Shown one piece after another: positions 10,043 to 20,078 of a stretch of DNA of 64,000 nt. Each line of letters opens with the position of its first letter. The stretch's first letter is position 1. The notes beneath the pieces were generated by a model. The model was not told the DNA's origin. It saw only the letters and a program-made list of their open reading frames with translations, and ran no database searches. Made by a program: the position numbers and the translations under genes. This DNA comes from Ensifer oleiphilus (GTDB taxonomy: Bacteria; Pseudomonadota; Alphaproteobacteria; Rhizobiales; Rhizobiaceae), in NCBI RefSeq assembly GCF_013371465.1, contig NZ_JABWDU010000004.1:62001-126000 (forward strand), read 5' to 3'.

Positions 10043-11095
10043 CTACCAGTTGGCGGGAATCTGCGGAGAAAGCAGCAGCTGCAACTTGCTGACGTCGGTT
10101 TCGCCGCCGATACGCTGCAGCAGCACGTGGCCCATGTCTTCGCCGGTAGCCGTCAGGTCCTCGTAGATCGTCTCCACCTGGGGCTGGATTGCGCCCAGCA
10201 GGTGCGACGTCTGCTTGGCGACGATGTCGTACTCGCGCCCAAGCGTGAGGCCGCAATCGCTCATGCCGGTGATGGTGGCGAGCGCGCAGACTTCGCCGCC
10301 GCACATGAAGCTGTCAGGCGGATGGGGCTCGGTGTAGCGCTGGCGCACACGGTCGCGAATGTCGCCGGCGGGGCTGTCGAGATCGATGCCGGTGAGGATT
10401 TCATAGGCGCAGCCCGCCTCGCGCACGGCGGTCATGAAGCCGTGCTGCAGATGGCCGGCGAAGGTGAAGTCGGCCGGACCGCTGATCAGCGCTGGCTTGC
10501 GACGTCCCTTGGCGATCAGCCGGCGCGTCGCTTGGTACGAGAAGGTGAAGTTGTCGTAGTCGACATAGGCGTGAGGCGTCGAAAGCTCGGTGCGCCCGTG
10601 GGTCACGAACGGAAAGCCGATCTCCGAAAGCAGCATGACGCGCTGATCGAGCGGTTCGGTGCGCGAGAAGATCACGCCGTCCGCCATGCTGTTGCGGGTG
10701 ATGTAATTCACCGCCTCGACATTGGTCGTGTTGAGGAAGTTCGGCATGACGATCACATGGTAGGAGGTGCCCTGCAGCGCCTTGGATATGCCGCTCATGA
10801 TCGAGGTGCCGTAGCCGAGGATTTCCTCGTGCGGGTCGAGCAGAACGGCAATGACGTTGGTGCGCCCGGTCTTCAACCGTTGGGCGGCGCGGTCGGGCGA
10901 ATAGCCGATCTCGATCGCCACCTCGCGCACCCGTCTGCGCGTCTCGGCGGAAATCTGCGGCGCTTCGGCAAGCGCGCGCGAAACGGTGGTGACCGCAAGC
11001 CCGGTGATCTCGGCGATCGTGCGAAGGGTCGGCTTGCCGCGTCTGGCGGTCAGGCCATTGTCTTCGGAGCGGGCGGGCTTGGAGGGATCGGCCAA
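10043..11095 (-). CDS. LacI-family regulator of the sugar ABC transporter operon
   Basis: A 350-residue LacI/GalR repressor with a 20-residue polar N-terminal extension before the HTH (PTLRTIAEITGLAVTTVSRAL). The effector domain follows (VIAVLLDPHEEILGYGTSIMSGI, a Type I periplasmic-binding fold). It is divergent from the solute-binding-protein gene at 11401; the region between carries two AACGTT-centred palindromes, one near each promoter, which fit autoregulation and control of the transporter. It is distinct from the LacI at 3986 in sequence and in predicted operator, so the transporter and the afr operon respond to separate repressors. Confidence 0.9.
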   Translation of the reverse strand: MADPSKPARSEDNGLTARRGKPTLRTIAEITGLAVTTVSRALAEAPQISAETRRRVREVAIEIGYSPDRAAQRLKTGRTNVIAVLLDPHEEILGYGTSIMSGISKALQGTSYHVIVMPNFLNTTNVEAVNYITRNSMADGVIFSRTEPLDQRVMLLSEIGFPFVTHGRTELSTPHAYVDYDNFTFSYQATRRLIAKGRRKPALISGPADFTFAGHLQHGFMTAVREAGCAYEILTGIDLDSPAGDIRDRVRQRYTEPHPPDSFMCGGEVCALATITGMSDCGLTLGREYDIVAKQTSHLLGAIQPQVETIYEDLTATGEDMGHVLLQRIGGETDVSKLQLLLSPQIPANW

Positions 11096-11167
11096 TGCTA
11101 GTCATCCTCAAGGCGGTCAGGAGCGGTTTTTGTAACGTGGCACGAACGCTTAAGCAATCGAATCATG

Positions 11168-11177
11168 AAAACGTTTT
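11168..11177. promoter_or_regulatory. Candidate LacI operator near the regulator's own promoter
   Basis: AAAACGTTTT is a perfect 10-bp palindrome with the central CG typical of LacI-family operators, 73 bp before the start of the regulator gene. The rest of the 305-bp divergent region (11096-11400) holds the matching site at 11302 and the transporter promoter; no gene is seen there. Confidence 0.5.
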
Positions 11178-11287
11178 AAATCTCGCTTTGCGGCATGATT
11201 TGCTGCACTGCGGAAGACATGAAGTTGCATATAATTCAGCAAATTCAATTGCTTCTTGAGGTGAAGAAGCGCACGCGTGCGGAATGC

Positions 11288-11317
11288 TTGACTTGCTGAA
11301 TTTATAACGTTTTAAAT
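11288..11317 (+). promoter_or_regulatory. Transporter promoter with overlapping LacI operator
   Basis: TTGACT (11288-11293) and TTTAAA (11311-11316), 17 bp apart, form a plausible promoter. TTATAACGTTTTAA (11302-11315) is a near palindrome sharing AACGTTTTAAA with the site at 11168, and it covers the -10. Repression by the divergent LacI protein is inferred. Confidence 0.5.
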
Positions 11318-11400
11318 TGGGCCAGCCGCCGCCTTAGGCGGTGCGATATCCGAGGCGGGAGGAGGTTCCGCTTCGATAACTTGCAAACGGGAGGATAACG

Positions 11401-12645
11401 ATGCGCAAGTTGATGACGACGACGGCTGTTGTGGCGCTGATGATGGCGGCCACTGCCGCGCGCGCAGCAGAGAACGTGGAAGTTCTGCACTGGTGGACAT
11501 CCGGCGGTGAAGCCGCGGCACTCGACGTCCTGAAGAAGGATCTCGAAGGCAAGGGTATTTCCTGGACCGACATGCCGGTCGCCGGCGGCGGCGGCACGGA
11601 AGCCATGACCGTGCTTCGCGCCCGCGTCACCTCGGGCAACGCCCCGACCGCTGTGCAGATGCTCGGCTTCGACATTCTCGACTGGGCCAAGGAAGGCGCG
11701 CTCGGCAACCTGGACGAAACCGCATCCAAGGAAGGCTGGGACAAGGTCATCCCGACGGCCCTGCAGCAGTTCTCGAAGTTTGACGGTCACTGGATCGCCG
11801 CGCCGGTCAACGTCCACTCGACGAACTGGGTTTGGATCAACAAGGCCGCCCTCGACAAGGCCGGCGGCAAGGAGCCGACGAACTGGGAAGAGCTCATCGT
11901 CCTTCTCGACAACTTCAAGGCTCAGGGCATCACGCCGATCGCCCATGGCGGCCAGCCGTGGCAGGATGCGACGATCTTCGACGCCGTCGTGCTGTCGCTC
12001 GGCAACGACTTCTACAAGCAGGCCTTCATCGATCTCGACCCGGCAGCGCTCGGCGGCGACAAGATGAAGGAAGCCTTCGATCGCATGACGAAGCTGCGTT
12101 CCTATGTCGACGACAACTTCTCCGGCCGCGACTGGAACCTTGCTTCGGCAATGGTCATCGAGAACAAGGCCGGCATGCAGTTTATGGGCGACTGGGCCAA
12201 GGGTGAGTTCCTGAAGGCGAAGAAGGTGCCCGGCACCGATTTCGTCTGCATGCGCTACCCAGGCACGCAGGGCTCCGTTACCTTCAACTCCGACCAGTTC
12301 GCGATGTTCAAGGTTGCTGACGACAAAGTGCCGGCACAGCTCGCCATGGCATCGGCGATCGAAAGCCCGACCTTCCAGTCGGCCTTCAACGTCGTCAAGG
12401 GATCGGTTCCGGCCCGCACCGACGTTCCGGACACGGACTTCGACGCTTGCGGCAAGAAGGGCATCAAGGATCTCGCCGAAGCCAACACCAACGGCACGCT
12501 GTTTGGCTCCATGGCCCATGGCCACGCCAACCCGGCCGCCGTCAAGAACGCGATCTACGACGTCGTGACGCGCGAGTTCAACGGTGAACTGACCTCCGAC
12601 GAGGCCGTCAAGGAACTCGTCGCCGCCGTCGCGGCTGCGAAGTAA
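11401..12645 (+). CDS. Sugar ABC transporter, periplasmic solute-binding protein
   Basis: A 414-residue secreted binding protein of the type found with glucose/mannose importers (GtsA-like). The signal peptide [22 protein letters not shown] ends in an ARA cleavage site. The mature part begins [28 protein letters not shown], with later typical blocks [20 protein letters not shown] and [12 protein letters not shown]. It is the first gene of an operon with two permeases, an ATPase, a GMC oxidoreductase and an SDR. A stable hairpin follows the gene. The ligand is probably a monosaccharide or glycoside; an anhydro-sugar is possible given the surrounding enzymes, but the sequence does not show it. 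Confidence 0.92.
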   Translation: MRKLMTTTAVVALMMAATAARAAENVEVLHWWTSGGEAAALDVLKKDLEGKGISWTDMPVAGGGGTEAMTVLRARVTSGNAPTAVQMLGFDILDWAKEGALGNLDETASKEGWDKVIPTALQQFSKFDGHWIAAPVNVHSTNWVWINKAALDKAGGKEPTNWEELIVLLDNFKAQGITPIAHGGQPWQDATIFDAVVLSLGNDFYKQAFIDLDPAALGGDKMKEAFDRMTKLRSYVDDNFSGRDWNLASAMVIENKAGMQFMGDWAKGEFLKAKKVPGTDFVCMRYPGTQGSVTFNSDQFAMFKVADDKVPAQLAMASAIESPTFQSAFNVVKGSVPARTDVPDTDFDACGKKGIKDLAEANTNGTLFGSMAHGHANPAAVKNAIYDVVTREFNGELTSDEAVKELVAAVAAAK

Positions 12646-12658
12646 CGGGCAAGACCCG

Positions 12659-12687
12659 GTCCGGGACGCGAAACAGGCGTCCCGGAC
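12659..12687 (+). other. Intra-operon mRNA hairpin after the binding-protein gene
   Basis: GTCCGGGACGC and GCGTCCCGGAC form a perfect 11-bp stem around a 7-nt loop, with no T-run. Such structures after binding-protein genes commonly protect the upstream mRNA end, giving more binding protein than permease. The remaining 139 bp to the permease start show no gene. Confidence 0.6.
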
Positions 12688-12826
12688 ACCCATTCTGACA
12701 TGCAAGCGTCTTTCAAGCGCCGCGTTTCATCGCGGACGCAGCGAAGCCTTTTGATACCAAGAACCTGCGTGGATGCCGTACCGGGGAGGGTCCCTCACGG
12801 CTGAGCGCCAGAAGTGGTGAACGTTC

Positions 12827-13708
12827 ATGGATAACCGCAGTCGCCTGCAGGACCTGATACCGAAACTGGTCCTTGCCCCGAGCTTCGTTATCGTCCTGAT
12901 CTTTGTTTATGGCTTCATCGCCTATACCGGCTTCCTGTCGATGACGGACAGCAAGATGCTGCCGTCCTACAATTTTGTCGGGTTCAGCAATTATCAGAAG
13001 CTCTGGGCCTTGCCGCACTGGTGGCGGGCGGTGAGCAATCTGGCGATCTTCGCCTCGCTCTACATCGCCATCTGCTCGGTGCTGGGGCTCGCCCTTGCGA
13101 TCCTGCTCGACCAGAAGATCCGGGCGGAAGGGTTTCTGCGGCCGATCTATCTCTATCCGATGGCACTGTCGTTCATTGTCACCGGCACGGCCTGGAAGTG
13201 GTTTCTCGATCCCGGCATCGGCCTTGAAAACACGATGCACCTCTGGGGCTGGGAGAGCTTTTCGTTCAACTGGATCAAGGACCGCAACTACGCGATCTAC
13301 TGTGTGGTGATCGCGGCCGTGTGGCAATCGACCGGCTTCATCATGGCGATGTTCCTTGCGGGCCTTCGCGGCGTCGACAACGAGATCATCAAGGCGGCGC
13401 AGATCGATGGTGCGCCGACGGCGACGATCTACCGGCGGATCATCATTCCGCTGATGCGGCCGGTGTTTCTCTCCGCCTTCGTCGTTCTCGCGCATCTCGC
13501 GATCAAGGCCTACGACCTGATCATCGCGCTGACGGGCGGCGGGCCGGGGCAGGCCACCGAACTGCCGGCGACCTTCATGTATTCCTACACCTTCACCCGC
13601 AACCAGATGGGCATCGGCGCCTCGTCGGCCATCATCATGCTGGTGATGATCTTCTCGATCATCGTTCCCTATCTCTACTCCGAAATCCGCGGAGGAAAAC
13701 GCTCATGA
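12827..13708 (+). CDS. Sugar ABC transporter permease 1 (GtsB/MalF type)
   Basis: A 293-residue inner-membrane permease with about six membrane segments, starting PKLVLAPSFVIVLIFVYGFIAYTGF. The cytoplasmic EAA loop is visible as EIIKAAQIDGAPTATIYRRIIIPLMRP, which contacts the ATPase. The sequence GGPGQATELPATFMY near the end is typical of MalF/UgpA-like partners. It overlaps the second permease by an ATGA junction. It reads as the GtsB side of a GtsABC-like glucose/mannose-type importer. Confidence 0.92.
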   Translation: MDNRSRLQDLIPKLVLAPSFVIVLIFVYGFIAYTGFLSMTDSKMLPSYNFVGFSNYQKLWALPHWWRAVSNLAIFASLYIAICSVLGLALAILLDQKIRAEGFLRPIYLYPMALSFIVTGTAWKWFLDPGIGLENTMHLWGWESFSFNWIKDRNYAIYCVVIAAVWQSTGFIMAMFLAGLRGVDNEIIKAAQIDGAPTATIYRRIIIPLMRPVFLSAFVVLAHLAIKAYDLIIALTGGGPGQATELPATFMYSYTFTRNQMGIGASSAIIMLVMIFSIIVPYLYSEIRGGKRS

Positions 13709-14586
13709 GCGCCCCCAGCCCAGACAATGTCATCTCGCACAACCGCCTGATGCGGGCGCTGATCTACACGATCCTGATCGTCTTTGCGCTCTATTCGCTG
13801 CTGCCGCTCTACGTGATGCTGGCCAACTCGCTGAAGCCGCTTGACGAGATCCGCCAGGGCGGCATGCTCAACCTGCCGCAGACGCTGACGTTCGAGCCCT
13901 GGCTCCAGGCCTGGTCGACGGCGCAGATCGGCGTGCAGCCGACGGGCCTGAAGCCGTTCTTCATCAACTCCATCCTCATGGTGGTGCCGGCTGTCGCGAT
14001 CTCGACGATCATCGGCGCGCTCAATGGCTATGTGCTGACCAAGTGGCGTTTCCCCGGTGCCAACATCTTCTTCGGCATGCTGCTTCTGTCGTGCTTCATC
14101 CCGTTCCAGATCGTGCTAATCCCGATGGCGCGCGTGCTGGGCATCACCGGCCTTGCCGGCTCGATCTGGGGCCTGATCTTCGTCCACGTGATCTACGGTC
14201 TCGGCTTCACCACGCTCTATTTCCGCAACTACTACGAGGCCTTCCCGACCGAGCTGGTGCGCGCCGCCCAGATTGACGGCGCCAGCTTCTTCCAGATCTT
14301 CTGGCGCATCATGCTGCCGTCGTCAGGCCCGATCATCGTCGTCTCGGTCATCTGGCAATTCACCAACATCTGGAACGACTTCCTGTTCGGGGCGTCCTTC
14401 TCCGGCGCGTCCTCGACGCCGATGACGGTGGCGCTCAACAACCTCGTTTCGTCGTCGACCGGCGTCAAGGAATACAACGTTCACTTCGCGGGCGCGATCC
14501 TCGCCGCCCTGCCAACGCTCATCGTCTACATCGTGTCCGGCCGCTACTTCGTGCGCGGGCTGATGTCCGGCGCCGTGAAAGGATAA
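13705..14586 (+). CDS. Sugar ABC transporter permease 2 (GtsC/MalG type)
   Basis: A 293-residue inner-membrane permease. The N-terminal membrane segment is LIYTILIVFALYSLLPLYVMLANSLK. The EAA loop reads ELVRAAQIDGASFFQIFWRIMLPSSGP, and the C-terminal segment GRYFVRGLMSGAVKG is typical of MalG partners. It starts within the stop codon of permease 1 and is followed 4 bp later by the ATPase gene, so the three are one translational unit. GGAGGAAAAC supplies the ribosome site. Confidence 0.92.
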   Translation: MSAPSPDNVISHNRLMRALIYTILIVFALYSLLPLYVMLANSLKPLDEIRQGGMLNLPQTLTFEPWLQAWSTAQIGVQPTGLKPFFINSILMVVPAVAISTIIGALNGYVLTKWRFPGANIFFGMLLLSCFIPFQIVLIPMARVLGITGLAGSIWGLIFVHVIYGLGFTTLYFRNYYEAFPTELVRAAQIDGASFFQIFWRIMLPSSGPIIVVSVIWQFTNIWNDFLFGASFSGASSTPMTVALNNLVSSSTGVKEYNVHFAGAILAALPTLIVYIVSGRYFVRGLMSGAVKG

Positions 14587-14590
14587 GCCC

Positions 14591-15706
<1,116 letters not shown>

Positions 15707-15712
15707 CGAACG

Positions 15713-17209
15713 ATGCAGCAGCCGGATATCGTCATCATCGGGTCGGGCATTGGCGGTTCCACCGTGGCGGCGGGGCTTGCCGGCTCCGGCGCGCGCATCG
15801 TCATCCTCGAGCGCGGCGAACGCCTGCCCGACACGCCGGAAGCGCGTAGCTACAGCTCGATCTTCGTCAAGGGCCATTTCCGCCCGAAGGAGATGTGGCG
15901 CGAAGCTGACGGCACCGAGTTCAATCCGGGGAATTTCTATTTCGTCGGCGGCAATTCCAAACTGTTCGGCGCGGTGCTCCTGCGCTACCGCGCCGAGGAC
16001 TTCACCGAGATGCAGCATCTTGGCGGCGTCTCGCCCGCCTGGCCTTTCCCCTATGACGAGCTGGAGCCGTGGTACGGCAAGGCCGAGCAATTGTTCGAAG
16101 TGCGTGGCGAACTGGGCGACGACCCGACGGAGCCGTTCCATGCCTCGCCCTATCCTCACGGCCCCGTGCCGGACGAGCCGGCCATTGCCCGCGCCCGCGC
16201 CGAGCTGAAGGCGCAGGGGCTCCATCCGGCGACGCTGCCGCTCGGCGTCGACATCGACACTTGGCTCGCCGGTGGGCGCACGCCCTGGGACGGGTTTCCC
16301 AACACCGGCAAGGGCAAGAAGGACGCCGAGACGGCGTCGCTCGCCGCCGCGCTGAGCGACCCCAATATCGAACTGATCACGTCTGCGCATGTCGACACGC
16401 TGGAGGCAGGTCCGGGCGGCCGGATCGAGGCGATCAACTACACTGAGAGGGGCGAGAAGAAGCGGCTGACGCCCAAGCTGGTGATCCTGTCGGCGGGCGC
16501 GATCAACTCGGCCGCACTCCTGCTGCGCTCCGGCGACGGCAAGGGGCTCGCCAACGCTTCCGACCAAGTCGGTCGCAATTTCATGAACCACAATTGCAGC
16601 GCCATGCTGGCGATCAATCCGTTCCGGCGCAACGACAGCATCTACCAGAAGACGCTGATGCTGAACGATTATTACCTGACCGGTGGCAGGGACGGCCTGC
16701 CGCTCGGCAATGTGCAACTGCTCGGCAAGATCAACGGCGACATCCTCAAGGCCAATGCGCCGAAGTGGGCACCGCGTTTCGCTTTGGACTTCATGGCCGG
16801 CCACGCGGTTGACTGGTACATGATGACGGAGGACCTGCCGAACCCGGAAAGCCGCATCATGGTCGACGGCCGCGGCATCATCATGCAGTGGCGGCGCTCG
16901 AACATGGAGGCGCTGTCTGGGCTCGAAGCCAAGATGCGCGGGCACTTCAAGGCCGCAGGCTATCCGATCGTGCTGTCCCAGGCCTTCGACAAGCGTACGC
17001 CGTCGCACCAGTGCGGCACGGTGCGAATGGGCACCGATCCGGCACAGGCGCCGCTCGACGTCTATTGCCGTGCCTTCGACCATCAAAACCTCTTTGTCGT
17101 CGACGCCGGCTTCCTGCCGACCTCGGCCGCCGTCAACCCGGCGCTGACGGTCGCGGCGCAGGCGCTCCGCGTCGCCGACCATATCGTTGCCAAGGAGCTG
17201 AGCGCATGA
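15713..17209 (+). CDS. GMC-family flavin oxidoreductase (pyranose/glucoside dehydrogenase-like)
   Basis: A 498-residue flavoprotein with the FAD-binding start IVIIGSGIGGSTVAAGLAGSG and the C-terminal GMC catalytic region SHQCGTVRMGTDP (His near residue 432) with the partner Asn in VNPALTVAA. No signal peptide is seen, so it acts in the cytoplasm. Features such as GGNSKLFGAVLLRYRAEDF and DAGFLPTSAAVNPALTVAAQALR resemble sugar C2/C3-oxidising enzymes (pyranose oxidase, glucoside 3-dehydrogenase) more than choline dehydrogenases. It follows the ATPase gene by 6 bp and overlaps the SDR gene. I infer that it oxidises the imported sugar at a ring hydroxyl; pyranose 2-oxidases are known to turn 1,5-anhydroglucitol into 1,5-anhydrofructose, which would link this operon to afr. 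Confidence 0.85.
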   Translation: MQQPDIVIIGSGIGGSTVAAGLAGSGARIVILERGERLPDTPEARSYSSIFVKGHFRPKEMWREADGTEFNPGNFYFVGGNSKLFGAVLLRYRAEDFTEMQHLGGVSPAWPFPYDELEPWYGKAEQLFEVRGELGDDPTEPFHASPYPHGPVPDEPAIARARAELKAQGLHPATLPLGVDIDTWLAGGRTPWDGFPNTGKGKKDAETASLAAALSDPNIELITSAHVDTLEAGPGGRIEAINYTERGEKKRLTPKLVILSAGAINSAALLLRSGDGKGLANASDQVGRNFMNHNCSAMLAINPFRRNDSIYQKTLMLNDYYLTGGRDGLPLGNVQLLGKINGDILKANAPKWAPRFALDFMAGHAVDWYMMTEDLPNPESRIMVDGRGIIMQWRRSNMEALSGLEAKMRGHFKAAGYPIVLSQAFDKRTPSHQCGTVRMGTDPAQAPLDVYCRAFDHQNLFVVDAGFLPTSAAVNPALTVAAQALRVADHIVAKELSA

Positions 17210-17985
17210 CGACACCCAAGCGTCCCGTGGCGATCGTGACCGGCGGCCGGCGCGGCATCGGCCTTGGTGTTGCCCGCGCGCTGGCGCGCGACGGCTTCGA
17301 TATCGCCCTGACCGGGCTTGGTGCCGCGGACCAGACGACGGAAGCGACAGTTGACGAGCTGTCGGCGCAGGGTGGACGTGCGATCTATCTCGAGGCCAAT
17401 CTCGCCGAGGTCGGCGCCCATGCGCAAACCGTCGAGCGTATCCGCAAGGAACTGGGGCCGATCTGCTGCCTCGTCAACAATGCCGGCATCGCCTCGGTGG
17501 TGCGCGGCGACTTCCTCGATCTCCAGCCGGAGAATTTCGACACGATCGTCGCCACGAACCTGCGCGGCACGGTGTTCTTCACGCAAGCGGTGCTGCGCTC
17601 GATGCTGGCCGACGAGCCCGGCGCGGCGGCACGCTCGATCATCAATATCACCTCGGTTTCGGCGGCCATGAGTTCGCCCGAGCGGCTCGACTATTGCATG
17701 AGCAAGGCCGGTCTTGCCGCCTTCAGCCAGGGACTTGCCCTGCGATTGGCCGACACCGGCATCGCCGTCTTCGAGATCCGGCCGGGCATCATCCGGTCCG
17801 ACATGACCGCCGGCGTTTCGGCGAAGTACGACGCCCTGATCGACGGTGGCCTGGTTCCGATGAAGCGATGGGGTGAACCCGAGGACATCGGCAATATCGC
17901 CGCCAGCCTTGCCGGCGGAAAATTCGGTTTTGCCACCGGCTCGGTCATCCAGGCGGATGGCGGCCTGTCGATCGGAAGACTCTAG
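17206..17985 (+). CDS. Short-chain dehydrogenase/reductase, 3-ketoacyl-ACP reductase-like
   Basis: A 259-residue SDR with the cofactor motif TGGRRGIG, the NNAG motif (CLVNNAGIA) and the catalytic Ser-Tyr-Lys (ITSVSAAMSSPERLDYCMSKAG). It starts within the stop codon of the GMC gene (ATGA). It has the length and C-terminus (QADGGLSIGRL) of sugar- or polyol-oxidising SDRs often annotated as FabG-like. As the last gene of the transporter operon it probably reduces or oxidises a keto-sugar made by the GMC enzyme. A shadow of the next unit's operator begins 62 bp downstream. Confidence 0.87.
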   Translation: MTTPKRPVAIVTGGRRGIGLGVARALARDGFDIALTGLGAADQTTEATVDELSAQGGRAIYLEANLAEVGAHAQTVERIRKELGPICCLVNNAGIASVVRGDFLDLQPENFDTIVATNLRGTVFFTQAVLRSMLADEPGAAARSIINITSVSAAMSSPERLDYCMSKAGLAAFSQGLALRLADTGIAVFEIRPGIIRSDMTAGVSAKYDALIDGGLVPMKRWGEPEDIGNIAASLAGGKFGFATGSVIQADGGLSIGRL

Positions 17986-18046
17986 GAAAAGTGCAGTCAT
18001 TCATCAGCTCGCACGGGCGAGCAAAGTTCGGGTTTGTCACGTCGGA

Positions 18047-18065
18047 AATTTGGATCGTTCCAAAT
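18047..18065. promoter_or_regulatory. LacI operator copy 3, upstream of the GMC-Dabb-gckA operon
   Basis: AATTTGGATCGTTCCAAAT is the most perfect copy of the palindrome found at 3706 and 3930, located 27-45 bp before the ATG at 18092. It puts this operon under the LacI protein encoded at 3986, 13 kb away. No convincing -10 could be aligned around it. Confidence 0.7.
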
Positions 18066-18091
18066 GGTCGGGCCGTGGAGGAAGACAGCAA

Positions 18092-19747
18092 ATGACATAC
18101 GACTACATCATTACCGGCGCCGGCCCCGCGGGCTGCGTTCTCGCCAACCGCCTTTCCGAGGATCCGTCCGTGCGCGTGCTGTTGCTGGAGGCGGGCGGCG
18201 GTGACTGGAACCCGCTGTTTCATATGCCGGCCGGTTTTGCCAAGATGACTAAGGGCGTTGCCAGCTGGGGCTGGGAGACCGTGCCGCAGAAGCACATGAA
18301 GGGTAGGGTGCTGCGCTATACGCAGGCCAAGGTCATCGGCGGCGGCTCGTCGATCAATGCCCAGCTCTATACCCGCGGCAATGCCGCCGATTACGACCTC
18401 TGGGCGTCGGAAGACGGGTGCACCGGCTGGGACTACCGCAGCGTTCTCCCCTATTTCAAGCGCGCCGAAGACAACCAGCGTTTTGCCGACGATTATCATT
18501 CCTATGGCGGGCCGCTCGGCGTCTCGATGCCCGTGGCGACACTGCCGATCTGCGACGCCTATATCCGCGCCGGCCAGGAGCTCGGCATTCCCTACAATCA
18601 CGATTTTAACGGTCGCCAGCAGGCGGGCGTCGGCTTCTACCAGCTGACGCAGCGCAATCGCCGCCGGTCGAGCGCGTCGCTTGCCTATCTCTCGCCGATC
18701 AAGGATCGTCGCAATCTGACGGTGCGCACCGGCGCGCGCGTCGCCCGGATCGTGCTGGAGGGCACCCGTGCCGTCGGCGTCGAGGTTGTAACGGCCAAGG
18801 GTAGCGAAACCATTCGGGCGGAGCGCGAGGTCCTGGTCACCTCCGGCGCGATCGGCTCGCCGAAGCTGCTCTTGCAGTCGGGTATCGGGCCTGCGGATCA
18901 CCTGAAATCGGTGGGGGTTGGCGTCAAGCACGACCTGCCGGGTGTCGGTGGCAATCTGCAGGATCACCTCGATCTGTTCGTGATTTCCGAGTGCACCGGC
19001 GATCACACCTATGATGGCGTCGCGAAACTTCATCGTACGCTATGGGCAGGTCTGCAATATGTGCTCTTCCGCTCGGGCCCTGTGGCATCCTCGCTCTTCG
19101 AGACCGGCGGCTTCTGGTACGCCGATCCAGACGCCCGCTCGCCGGATATCCAGTTCCATCTCGGACTCGGCTCCGGCATCGAGGCCGGCGTCGAAAAGCT
19201 GAAGAACGCTGGCGTGACCTTGAACTCCGCCTATCTGCATCCGCGCTCGCGCGGCACCGTCAGGCTCTCCGCAGCCGACCCGGCCGCAGCCCCGCTGATC
19301 GACCCCAATTACTGGGAAAACCCGCACGATCGGAAGATGTCGATCGAAGGGCTTAAGCTCGCCCGTGAGATCATGCAGCAGGCGGCACTCAAGCCGTTCG
19401 TGCTGGCCGAACGCTTGCCGGGCAATAGCGTCGTCTCCGATGAGCAGTTCTTCGATTACGGCTGCGCCAATGCCAAGACCGACCACCATCCCGTCGGCAC
19501 CTGCAAGATGGGCACCGACGCCATGGCCGTCGTCGGGCTCGATCTGAAGGTGCGTGGGCTCGACGGTCTTCGCGTCTGCGACAGTTCGGTCATGCCGCGC
19601 GTTCCCTCTTGCAACACCAATGGGCCGACGATCATGATGGGCGAAAAGGGCGCCGACATCATTCGCGAGCGCCAGCCCCTGCCGCCGGCGATCTTCGCCC
19701 ATGAACGAAACGATATCAGGCCGCGTGCCCGCGCCGAAATCCGCTGA
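18092..19747 (+). CDS. GMC-family oxidoreductase (choline/alcohol dehydrogenase-like)
   Basis: A 551-residue FAD-dependent alcohol dehydrogenase. It begins YDYIITGAGPAGCVLANRL, has the GMC signature GGSSINAQLYTRG, the second signature VLVTSGAIGSPKLL, and the catalytic His in DHHPVGTCKMG (near residue 465) with SCNTNGPTIMMGEKGAD at the end. The start at 18092 has GGAGGAAGAC upstream; in-frame sequence before it belongs to the preceding SDR region. It is longer than and only distantly related to the GMC enzyme at 15713. The upstream operator places it with the afr regulon, so the substrate is likely a polyol or sugar intermediate. Choline is unlikely because no betaine genes are near. Confidence 0.88.
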   Translation: MTYDYIITGAGPAGCVLANRLSEDPSVRVLLLEAGGGDWNPLFHMPAGFAKMTKGVASWGWETVPQKHMKGRVLRYTQAKVIGGGSSINAQLYTRGNAADYDLWASEDGCTGWDYRSVLPYFKRAEDNQRFADDYHSYGGPLGVSMPVATLPICDAYIRAGQELGIPYNHDFNGRQQAGVGFYQLTQRNRRRSSASLAYLSPIKDRRNLTVRTGARVARIVLEGTRAVGVEVVTAKGSETIRAEREVLVTSGAIGSPKLLLQSGIGPADHLKSVGVGVKHDLPGVGGNLQDHLDLFVISECTGDHTYDGVAKLHRTLWAGLQYVLFRSGPVASSLFETGGFWYADPDARSPDIQFHLGLGSGIEAGVEKLKNAGVTLNSAYLHPRSRGTVRLSAADPAAAPLIDPNYWENPHDRKMSIEGLKLAREIMQQAALKPFVLAERLPGNSVVSDEQFFDYGCANAKTDHHPVGTCKMGTDAMAVVGLDLKVRGLDGLRVCDSSVMPRVPSCNTNGPTIMMGEKGADIIRERQPLPPAIFAHERNDIRPRARAEIR

Positions 19748-19755
19748 GGAAAATC

Positions 19756-20073
19756 ATGATCCGCCACTGTGTCTTCATTCGCTTCCGTCCGGAAATTTCG
19801 GCGGAGGAGAAAACGTCGATCTTCGCCGAGATCGCCGGGCTGAAAAGCCGGCTTCCTGGCCTTCTTGCGACCCATGAGGGTGCCAATGTCAGCCCGGAGA
19901 TCGGTATGGACAAGGGCTATGCCGAAGGCTTCATCGTCGACTTCGCCGATGCCGGCGCGCGCGATGCCTATCTCGCCGATCCGGAGCACCAAAAGACCGG
20001 CGCGAAGATCGTTGCAGCCGCAGAGGGCGGCATCGACGGCATCTTCGTCTACGACCTCGAAATCCCGGATTGA
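19756..20073 (+). CDS. Dabb (stress-responsive A/B barrel) domain protein
   Basis: A 105-residue single-domain protein of the dimeric alpha/beta-barrel Dabb family (start IRHCVFIRFRPEIS, end GGIDGIFVYDLEIPD). Such proteins are small ligand-binding or enzymatic barrels, sometimes catalysing cyclisation or isomerisation. GAGGAAAATC precedes the ATG. It is between a GMC oxidoreductase (8 bp away) and a glycerate kinase (5 bp) and should be cotranscribed. Its role in the pathway is unknown; a lactone or keto-sugar intermediate could be its ligand. Confidence 0.82.
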   Translation: MIRHCVFIRFRPEISAEEKTSIFAEIAGLKSRLPGLLATHEGANVSPEIGMDKGYAEGFIVDFADAGARDAYLADPEHQKTGAKIVAAAEGGIDGIFVYDLEIPD

Positions 20074-20078
20074 CGGAT

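Noticed and set aside
9953-11101. Plus-strand frame after the aldehyde dehydrogenase with a good GAGGAG ribosome site
   Set aside because: It runs antisense through the LacI gene at 10043-11095, which is a clear family member; the ribosome-like site is probably fortuitous or a remnant.
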